Shown here: one piece after another, positions 48,463 to 56,420 of the stretch
Layout of the letters: each line of letters opens with the position of its first letter
Numbering within the stretch: position 1 is the stretch's first letter
Assembly: GCA_012931725.1 (NCBI GenBank)
Contig: WHSA01000698.1
Location: forward strand, 1-64,000
Origin: Litsea cubeba
Taxonomy: Eukaryota > Streptophyta > Magnoliopsida > Laurales > Lauraceae
Direction of reading: 5' to 3'
DNA length: 64,000 bases
The notes under the pieces: generated by a model
The model's database searches: none
Told to the model about the DNA's origin: nothing
The model's input: only the letters and a program-made list of their open reading frames with translations
Program-made: the position numbers and the translations under genes

Positions 48463-48522
48463 CTTCTTCTCCTTCTCTCTGGCGATCGTCTTCCTCAACC
48501 TACAACTGCACTGTTCACGACT
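48463..48522 (+). promoter_or_regulatory. LINE G leader with GGCGAT box
   Basis: Pyrimidine-rich CTTCTTCTCC is followed by CTCTCTGGCGATCGTCTTCC (about 48475-48494), then the sequence up to ATG 48523. The box is shared with A, B, C and F and may mark the core promoter or the transcript start region; this is positional inference. Confidence 0.5.
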
Positions 48523-50502
48523 ATGGAGGGTGGGACGGACCCTCCTCCTTCCGATGATCTCAAGACCAAAACCCAGGAGCAGGTACGTGTTATGCTTGAA
48601 TATGCTGATGATAGATCTGCTAAACTGTCGATCATCCGATCCATTTTGAAAAGGAACCAGGGATTTGCACTTCCTCATGATCTCCCTCGTGATCTTCTCC
48701 TGGAAGCTAAAGTCCGTGCTGGGATTGAAACTAAGAGGGCAGCGCCTCGTACTGGGATTAAATCACCTTCTCCGATCGGTTCTGATACAAGCAGGGCTAT
48801 GATCCCATATGACAGATCTATGGGCCCCATTCCAGTTGATGGTGCTGGATCAGATGATAACATCGTGAAACCCATAAAGGGTGCTTCTTCTGATCATCCG
48901 GTAGGTGGGACATCTGGGAATGGCAAAACCCAGGATCAGGTATCCCTATTGAAACGAAACCAGGGTGGTGCACCTCCTCATCTCCCTCGTGATCTTCACG
49001 CTAAGGTCTGTGCAGGGATTGAAACCAAGATGGCAGCGTCTCTGCTTACCTCACCTTCTATGATCGCCTCTGATACAAGCACGGCTCTGATCCCATATGA
49101 CAGATCTATGGACCCCACTCTTGTTGATGATTCTGGCTTTGAACGAGCAGCTGATAACATTGAGAAATCGGGAAAGGGTTCTTCTTCTGATCCTCCGATA
49201 GCTGGGACTTCTGGGAATGGAATTAATGGGAAGACAGCATGGTCCTCTTCTGGAAAGGGTGTTCCTTCTGATCATCCGATAGCTGGGTCTTCTGGGAATG
49301 GAATTAATGGGAAGGCAGCATGGTCCTCTCTATTTCAGAATCAAAGTGAAAGGCCACGAAATTTAAAGCTTCATCACCAGCCATCAAATGATCCTGATCA
49401 CCACATTGAATTTGACGATGATGACTCATCTGCGGCTGTTCACAACTGGGGTAATGCACTCGTTGGTTACTTCATAGGTAATACTCCTACCCTTCCTGAC
49501 ATTAAGTTTTATTTGGGAAAAGCTTGGCGCACTAAAGATGTGGAGATCATTCCTATGGCAGAGGGATTTATTCTCTTTAAGTTTACAACATATGACCTTG
49601 GCCAACAAGTGTTAGATGAAGGACCTTGGTTTGTGCATGGGCGTCCTTTGATACTAAGGAGGTGGACTGAAGAGGTGAATATGTCTAGACAGGATCTGGA
49701 AACCATTCCTATATGGGTTCGGCTACCCAATCTGAATTTTTGCTTTAGGACAAATTCTGCTCTCAGCAAAATTGCAAGTGTGCTTGGCAACCCAATATGC
49801 ATGGATCATGCTACAGCAGCAGGTACTAGATATGCTTTTGCAAGAGTGTGTGTTGAAGTTGGTATGGATGCGGAGTATCCGACAGAGCTTCGAATGAAGT
49901 ACAAGGACAAAACTATCATTCAAAAAGTTGAATATGCTTGGAAGCCTAATCCTTGTCAAACATGCAAAACTTTTAATCATGGGGAGAAAGCTTGTCCACT
50001 AAAGGTGGATACTACACAGACTAGGAAAATGTGGGTACCAAAAGACAAATCTAAACAAGCAGAAGAGTCACAAGCTGAAGGGAAGGTTGATAATGATGAC
50101 AAGGTTCAGCAGCAAGATACCCCGATTGATCAAGTGATGCAGAATGTGGAGGAATGGAATTTGGTTAAAAGGAAAAGGTCTGTGCACTCTCCAAAGCAAG
50201 CAGCGCATACAGCTGGTACAGGAGTGACAACCTCTTCCAATTTGAATAGCTTCCTTAGTCTCTCGAATTTGGATGGTGATTCTACAGTTTCTACCGAAGC
50301 CATTTTAGCCACCACTGCTACAGTTTTGGGTCATATGGACATTCCCATGTCAGGTATGTCTTCAAATCAGCCAAAGAGTCTTTATTCAATTCATCAATTG
50401 GATAAAAGTACCTTGCCTAAAGCCTCCAGCTCTAGTAAACATAAGCCCAGTACTACTGGGGTGATCATAAAGGACAGGCCATTTCAAAAACCCCGGTCCT
50501 AA
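48523..50502 (+). CDS. LINE G ORF1 protein (DUF4283 + CCHC zinc knuckle), 659 aa, open
   Basis: The start MEGGTDPPPSDDLKTKTQEQ matches LINE F. Order: an N-terminal motif LEYADDRSAKLSIIRSILKR (about residues 25-45); two large tandem modules; a 27-residue tandem duplication (SGKG...NGINGK-AWSS, about 49168-49330); DUF4283 from about residue 308 (WGNALVGYFIGN); a CCHC knuckle CQTCKTFNHGEKAC near 477; and a polar tail ending KDRPFQKPRS. The stop TAA overlaps the ORF2 ATG (TAATG at 50500-50504). The frame is fully open, unlike its sister F. The expected role is LINE RNA binding in the ribonucleoprotein. Confidence 0.9.
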   Translation: MEGGTDPPPSDDLKTKTQEQVRVMLEYADDRSAKLSIIRSILKRNQGFALPHDLPRDLLLEAKVRAGIETKRAAPRTGIKSPSPIGSDTSRAMIPYDRSMGPIPVDGAGSDDNIVKPIKGASSDHPVGGTSGNGKTQDQVSLLKRNQGGAPPHLPRDLHAKVCAGIETKMAASLLTSPSMIASDTSTALIPYDRSMDPTLVDDSGFERAADNIEKSGKGSSSDPPIAGTSGNGINGKTAWSSSGKGVPSDHPIAGSSGNGINGKAAWSSLFQNQSERPRNLKLHHQPSNDPDHHIEFDDDDSSAAVHNWGNALVGYFIGNTPTLPDIKFYLGKAWRTKDVEIIPMAEGFILFKFTTYDLGQQVLDEGPWFVHGRPLILRRWTEEVNMSRQDLETIPIWVRLPNLNFCFRTNSALSKIASVLGNPICMDHATAAGTRYAFARVCVEVGMDAEYPTELRMKYKDKTIIQKVEYAWKPNPCQTCKTFNHGEKACPLKVDTTQTRKMWVPKDKSKQAEESQAEGKVDNDDKVQQQDTPIDQVMQNVEEWNLVKRKRSVHSPKQAAHTAGTGVTTSSNLNSFLSLSNLDGDSTVSTEAILATTATVLGHMDIPMSGMSSNQPKSLYSIHQLDKSTLPKASSSSKHKPSTTGVIIKDRPFQKPRS

Positions 50503-53500
50503 TGAAGTACATCATATGGAATGTTAGAGGCCTAAATAGGCCCTCTATGCATTTAGATTTGAGAAATAAAATTAAATTGCTGAAGCTTGATCTGGTTGTG
50601 CTTCTTGAAACAAAGGTGAAACCTTCCTCTCTTCATTATGTGGCTACTTCATTTATGCCTAATGGATGGGTTGAACATTCAAATATTGCTGAATGCTCTT
50701 CGGTTAGAATTTGGCTTTTTTGGAATCCAAGAGTGGTCTACATTCATGTTTTACAGCAGTCTGCTCAAGCAGTTCATTGTGAGGTTACCTATAGAAATAT
50801 GATGTTTGAATTCACTGCGTGCTATGGCTACAATAACTACATGCAACGTCGGATTCTTTGGCAGACTATTCTTGCTAGCTCCAGGACTGTTTCTAAACCA
50901 TGGATAGTGGCTGGTGACTTCAATACCATTCGGTGGGTTCATGAAAAATCTGGGGGATCCTTCCCAAGAGCTGCTGGTCTTATTGAGTTTAATGATTGTA
51001 TTCAAGAAGCGGGGTTGGTTGATCTTCCTCTTCAAGGGTCTCCTTTCACTTGGTCTAATTCTAGTATTGGTGCAACTAGAATTGAGAGTAAGTTAGATAG
51101 GGTGTTGGTGAATGCTGCCTTTCTACAAACAAACCCTTTCCACGGAGAGGTTCTCATGCCTGGTATCTCAGATCATACTCCTTTAATGCTTTCTATTCAT
51201 GAGAAGGCCAACATTAAAGCTCCCTTCAGATATTTCAACTATTGGGTTAAAATGCCTGGATTCTTTGATATGGTTCAAACTGCATGGAATATTGATGTCC
51301 GTGGCACTCCTTTGTATAGGGTGGTTCGGAAGCTCAGGATGGTTAAGCAGCATCTCATTGAATGGACTTCTGCACACTCTTCTTTATCTAACAGAATATC
51401 AGAAGCCACTATCCACTTGAATGATGTTCAAACTTCTTTGGTGGGAGACCCAAATAACATTAACCTTCAAGAAGAGGAACGGCTGGCAAGATACCATCTT
51501 GATCATATTCTATTGGCTGAGGAAAGCATGTATAAACAGCGATCTAGAGATCTCGCGGTAAACTTGGGTGATAGTAACACCAAGTACTTCTACCGTCTTA
51601 TGCGTCAGCGGCATTCTCAGGCTTTCATATCTAAGATTGTGGACTTGGAAGGTAACACTTATACAGATCCTCCTGGTATAGCTGCAGCTTTTGTCTCTCA
51701 TTTTAAAAATATTATGGCTCCTTATATTGAGAACCAGCAGCCGGACCTCACTTTTGTTCACCATCATGCTTATGTTACTGATGTGGATGCACAATTATTA
51801 ATGCAACCAGTTACAATTTCTGAAATTGAAGAATCTATAAAGACTGCTAACCCAAATAAAGCTCCTGGTCCGGATGGATTCAATGCGCATTTTTTCAAAG
51901 TGTGTTGGCCAATCATAGGGAATGACGTTTGTGACAGCATCATTGATTTTTTTAAACATGGTTCTATGCTGCGACAGCTAAAGCACACTTTTATAGTGTT
52001 AGTTCCCAAAGGTGAAGATACTAGCTCCCCGGACAAATTCAGGCCTATTGCTTTAACAAATGAGCTGTATAAAATCATTGCCCGCATATTGATGCATAGA
52101 TTGAAGCCAGTTATAGCAAAGGTAGTGGGTCCGATGCAATCTGCTTTTGTTCCAGGCAGGAATATTTCTGATAACATTCTTTTAGCCCAAGATCTTGTTC
52201 ATAATTTCATTTAGCTCGGGGAGCTCCTCGAATGTGCATAAAGATTGATCTTGCAAAGGCTTATGATAGTGTTCGATGGGATTTTCTTGAGGCAGCCCTT
52301 ACAGCTCTACATTTTCCAGCTCATATTATAAAATTGATTATGGCTTGTGTTACTGATGCCCAGTTCTCAGTCCTGGTCAATGGGTGTTCTGAAGGTTTTT
52401 TCAAAAGCACTAAAGGGTTAAGGCAGGGGTGTCCCCTTTCTCCTTTTCTCTTTGCTATTGTTATGGAGTTTTTCTCTATCATGATGGATAACTATGCTGC
52501 TTCCCGTCTGATTCCTTCCCCCTTTGTGAAGTCGACCATTACCATCTCACATTTAATGTTTGCTGATGATCTTATTGTTTTTAGCAAAGCTTCTCTCCTT
52601 GCAGCAGCAAATCTCAAGCATTTTTTAGAGCAGTTCAAGAGATTCACAGGATTGGGTGTTAATTGGTCCAAGAGTGCTCTGTTCTTAGCAAATTGCAGTC
52701 ATGACGAGGAAATGGGTATTTCTTCAATCCTGAATGTTCCCACTTCAAAATTCCCGATCAGATATCTGGGAATCCCGTTATCTTCAAAAAGATTAACTTT
52801 CAATGATTGCCAGCCTATTCTTTCCAAAATCCAGCAGCGGTTGGCTGGGTGGAAAGCTAAAGCACTCTCTTATGCAGGGAGAGTTGAATTGATCAAATCT
52901 ACTCTTTCTTCCTTTCATCTATTCTGGGCTTCGGTTTATATGCTTCCTAAAGCAGTTATTCATGCCATTGATCGTCAGGTGAGGGATTTTTTCTGGAATT
53001 GTTGGTCTTCTAATTATCTTCATCCGATTGCTTGGGATTCTATTTGTCAGCCTACTGCTATGGGAGGTTTGGGCATTCGCTCTATCTTTGGCACTTCTAA
53101 AGCAGCTCTGCTAAGGCAAGTATGGAATGTTATTCTTAACAAAAAAACTTGCTGGAATTTATGGATAAATGCTAGATACATTCGTGGGAAGTCCTTTTGG
53201 GATGTTCCTCTCCCGCAGCATGCTTCATGGGGGTGGAAAAGCATTCTTGCTCTTCGTCCTTTGGCTAAGGACCATGTAAAATTCCTGATTGGAAATGGCC
53301 ATCTTACAAAATTTTGGACGGATCCTTGGTTGAATGGGGGTCGGCTTACAGATTGCTATGGTGAGAGGGCAATTTATGATCTGGGTCTTGGTGCTGATTT
53401 TTGTGTTCAACATTTTCTTCATGCTGGTACTTGGTTATTTCCTACCCCAACGTCCAATGCTCTTATGGAAATCTTTCAGACTGTTCCTCAAGAAATTGTT

Positions 53501-54570
53501 CCTTGGCCTGCTTTTGAAGATGAAATTGTTTGGACATTAGAGGATAATGGTCAATTTACATTAACTTCAGCTTATAAGATGGTTTGCAGGATCACTGATC
53601 CACAAATCAATTGGCCTACTTTGATTTGGTTCAGAGGTTGTATTAAAAAACATTCAATCTGTGCTTGGATGTTTTTAAAAAGAAGGCTTAAAACAAAGGA
53701 GCTTCTTCTCCAACGGAATGTGCTTTGTGATTCAAACTGTGTCTTATGTGAAGCTACATGGGAGTCGGATTCACATCTTATGATCCATTGCCCGTTTTCC
53801 AAGTCAGTTTGGACATCCATCCTCACAAAGTTGAATTTGTCTCCTTGTGCGAGTGAGACTCCCTTAGATTTTATGCAATCTGTCAGCCTTCGGCTTGATC
53901 AAGGCAAGAAAGATATTCAAGTTCTTGGTAAACTTGTTGTGAATGCTTTTGTTTGGCACATTTGGGCTGAAAGAAATGGGAGAATTTTCAGAATGAAGGC
54001 ACACACATCTGGATCTGTAACTCAGAATATTCTGAACATTGTACGCCGCAGGGTCCTTTATCTTGGGTTACAACTGCCAGAGGAGATATCTAGCCATTGG
54101 AATATTCCAGCACAGGGTCAACATCCAATCCATTTTCCAGTAGAGGGGTTGCATCAAGGATGGAGACTGTCCATTACTTGTATTGGACAGCTGGTGGTTG
54201 GTATCTTGTGGCAAGATATCAACATCCCAGTCACTGCACATCTTGAGCCAAATTTTGATTCTATTCAGGTGTTTTCCATATTCTGCAACTTGTTCCAAGT
54301 CATATTGGTCACATCACTATTGAGGCTGATTCTTCTTTAAATAAGATTCTGCTCCAGCCTTCCAAATCGGATTGGAATGTGCGCTTTCAGGTGCGTCAAC
54401 TCCATTCGGTTGTTCAAAGTTTTGACAGGGTTCAGTTTTCGCAGTTACATTCTCATTCTACCCGCTTCAGTAAGTTTCTTAGTAGGAATATTGTAACCTC
54501 AACCCATGTAAATAGTGATGCACTATCTCATTTATTTTCTACCTATGCCCGGGTTGTGGGCTTGACTTAG
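50502..54570 (+). pseudogene. LINE G ORF2 (endonuclease / RT / zf-RVT / RNase H-like), two 1-bp deletions
   Basis: The first frame, 50502-52214, covers the endonuclease (IWNVRGLNRP, LLETKV, GDFNTIRW, SDHTPL) and RT up to GRNISDNILLAQDLVHNF. One T is missing near 52207 (ATTTC; LINE F has ATTTTC). The second frame, 52232-54340, holds KIDLAKAYDSVRW, GLRQGCPLSP, FADDLIVF, YLGIPLSSKRL, FFWNCW and zf-RVT CVLCEATWESDSHLMIHC. A second missing T near 54262 (GATTCT; F has GATTTCT) precedes the C-terminal RNase H-like segment, which finishes at 54570. Restored length would be about 1,356 residues, the same as F. Confidence 0.9.
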
Positions 54571-54706
54571 AATAGTTGTATTTGTTTTGTTAAAAAGGGG
54601 TATGCCCCTTTTGAAGCTTCTTCCCTCCTATTTGGAGGGTAGACTTCTTTTTCTGTAATTTATTTTTGTTCTATTGAAGAACTAACTTACTCTTCAAAAA
54701 AAAAAA
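54571..54706 (+). other. LINE G 3' UTR stem-loops and poly(A)
   Basis: AAAAGGGG-TATG-CCCCTTTT; GAAG...CCCTCC-TATTT-GGAGGG...CTTC; TTGAAGA-ACTAACTTAC-TCTTCAA; then 11 A. Confidence 0.65.
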
Positions 54707-55007
54707 GAAAGTAATCTTCCCCAAAGTTTATATTACTCAGGCTAGAAGAGCAATCTGTGCCGTGGGCAAAGAGGAAGATAGGTTTAGTCAAGCGCCGAAG
54801 CCTTCCTAGTTGAGTCAATCCGAATAGCTTCTAGTTGAGTAAGGATGCTAGCCGAAGTGTGTCAACCATTCTCGATTCAATCTGAAACTGCCCCGTTGGA
54901 TTCATCATTCAATCTGACCGCTTGAAAGCTGAAGTGGGAAAGCGAAGGTCAGATTCATCACTTCCGTTTCATCCTACACTGGTCAGCGCGCCTCTGAACA
55001 ATTACAT
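54707..55007 (-). repeat. 1.46-kb satellite, block 6 (reverse, 301 bp)
   Basis: Runs from GAAAGTAATCTTCCCC to GAACAATTACAT, colinear with full monomers, and lies between the facing 3' ends of LINE G and LINE H. Its right end is the left copy of the LINE H target duplication. No gene is seen. Confidence 0.87.
54990..55007. repeat. Left target-site duplication of LINE H
   Basis: GCCTCTGAACAATTACAT is repeated at 56403-56420. At least 16 bp are unambiguous; the first two bases could also belong to the LINE foldback. Confidence 0.88.
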
Positions 55008-55016
55008 TTTTTTTTT

Positions 55017-55144
55017 GAAGAGTAAGTTAGTTCTTCAATAGATCAAAAAAATAAAATACAGAAAAAGAAGTCTACCCTCCAAATAGGAGGGAAGAAGCTT
55101 CGAAAGGGGCAGACCCCTTTTTAACAAAACAGAATAAAACTACT
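55017..55144 (-). other. LINE H 3' UTR stem-loops
   Basis: Sense strand: AAAGGGG-TCTG-CCCCTTT (loop changed, stem kept), the CCCTCC/GGAGGG hairpin, and the terminal TTGAAGA/TCTTCAA hairpin next to the poly(A). Confidence 0.62.
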
Positions 55145-56373
55145 CTAAGTCAAGCCCACAACCCGGGCATAGGTAGAAAATAAATGAGATAGTGCATCAC
55201 TATTTATATGGGTTGAGGTTACAATATTTCTACTAATAAACTTACTGAATCGGGTACAATGAGAATGTAACTGCGAAAACTGAACCCTGTCAAAACTTTG
55301 AACAACCGAATGGAGTTGACGCACCTGAAAGCGCACATTCCAATCCGATTTGGAAGGCTGGAGCAGAATCTTATTTAAAGAAGAATCAGCCTCAATAGTG
55401 AGGTGACCAATATGACTTGGAACAAGTTGCAGAATATGGAGAACACATGAATAGAAATCAAAATTTGGCTCAAGTTGTGCAGTGACTGGGATGTTGATAT
55501 CTTGCCACAAAATACCAACCACCAGCTGTCCAATACTAGTAATGGACAGTCTCCACCCTTGATGCAACCCCTCTAATGGAATATGGATTGGATTTTGACC
55601 CTGTGCTGGAATATTCCAATGGCTAGCTATCTCCTCTGGCAGTTGTAACCCAAGATAAAGGACCCTGCGGCGTACAATGTTCAGAATATTCTGAGTCATA
55701 GATCCAGATGTGTGTGCCTTCATTCTGAAAATTCTCCCATTTCATTCAGCCCAAATGTGCCAAACAAAAGCATTCACAACAAGTTTACCAAGAACTTGAA
55801 TATCTTTCTTGCCTTGATCAAGCCGAAGGCTGACAGATTGCATAAAATCTAAGGGAGTCTCACTCTCACAAGGAGACAAATTCAACTTTGTGAGGATGGA
55901 CGTCCAAACTGACTTGGAATACGGGCAATGGAGCAGAAGATGTGAATCCGACTCCCATGTAGCTTCACATAAGACACAGTTTGAATCACAAAGCACATGC
56001 CGTTGGAGAAGAAGCTCCTTTGTTTTAAGCCTTCTTTTTAAAAACATCCAAGCACAGATTGAATGCCTTTTAATACAACCTCTGAACCAAATCAAAGTAG
56101 GCCAATTGATGTGTGGATCAGTGATCCTGCAAACCATCTTATAAGCTGAAGTTAATGTAAATTGACCATTATCCTCTAATGTCCAAACAATTTCATCTTC
56201 AAAAGCAGGCCAAGGAACAATTTCCTGAGGAACAGTCTGAAAGATTTCCATAAGAGCATTGGACCTTGGGGTAGGAAATAACCAAGTACCAGCATGAAGA
56301 AAATGTTGAACACAAAAATCAGCACCAATACCCAGATCATAAATTGCCCTCTCACCATAGCAATCTTTAAGCC
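55145..56373 (-). pseudogene. LINE H ORF2 C-terminal fragment (zf-RVT and RNase H-like domain)
   Basis: The frame contains MEIFQTVPQEIVPWPAFEDE, the FTLTSAYKMVC connection, zf-RVT CVLCEATWESDSHLLLHC, NAFVWHIWAE, then a TGA at 55742-55744 where F and G have AGA (WAERNGRIF). Beyond it the frame continues to 55145 with QGWRLSITSIGQLVVGILWQ, IEADSSLNKILLQPSKSDWN and TRFSKFISR. Endonuclease and RT are absent. Confidence 0.9.
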
Positions 56374-56404
56374 TTGGTTGAATGGGGGTCGGCTTAAAGA
56401 TTGC
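56360..56404. repeat. Foldback inverted repeat at LINE H 5' end
   Basis: GCAATCTTTAAGCC (56360-56373) and its exact reverse complement GGCTTAAAGATTGC (56391-56404) flank a 17-bp loop. The 31 bp 56374-56404 are LINE sequence in the opposite orientation to the rest of H (corresponding to LINE F about 37287-37317). Confidence 0.9.
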
Positions 56405-56420
56405 CTCTGAACAATTACAT
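56403..56420. repeat. Right target-site duplication of LINE H
   Basis: GCCTCTGAACAATTACAT, identical to 54990-55007; satellite continues with AATATAGATAG. Confidence 0.88.

Larger units (their letters stand above)
48253..54706 (+). mobile_element. LINE G: near-complete L1-type element, sister of LINE F
   Basis: It has a 5' array of 12 units (48258-48462), the GGCGAT leader, an open ORF1, an ORF2 with two 1-bp deletions, a 3' UTR and poly(A) 54696-54706. The satellite on the left ends ATAAGAAAG and on the right resumes GAAAGTAATC; about 32 bp lying between these points in intact monomers are missing, so the insertion was accompanied by a target deletion. Confidence 0.92.
55008..56402 (-). mobile_element. 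LINE H: 5'-truncated L1-type insertion with target-site duplication and foldback 5' end
   Basis: The poly(T), 3' UTR and last ~1.2 kb of ORF2 are of the F/G family; a 125-bp comparison with F at the ORF2 end shows about 5 differences. The element is flanked by an 18-bp direct repeat of satellite sequence. The 5' terminus carries a 31-bp inverted stretch of adjacent LINE sequence. This is a textbook target-primed insertion with premature termination. Confidence 0.93.
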
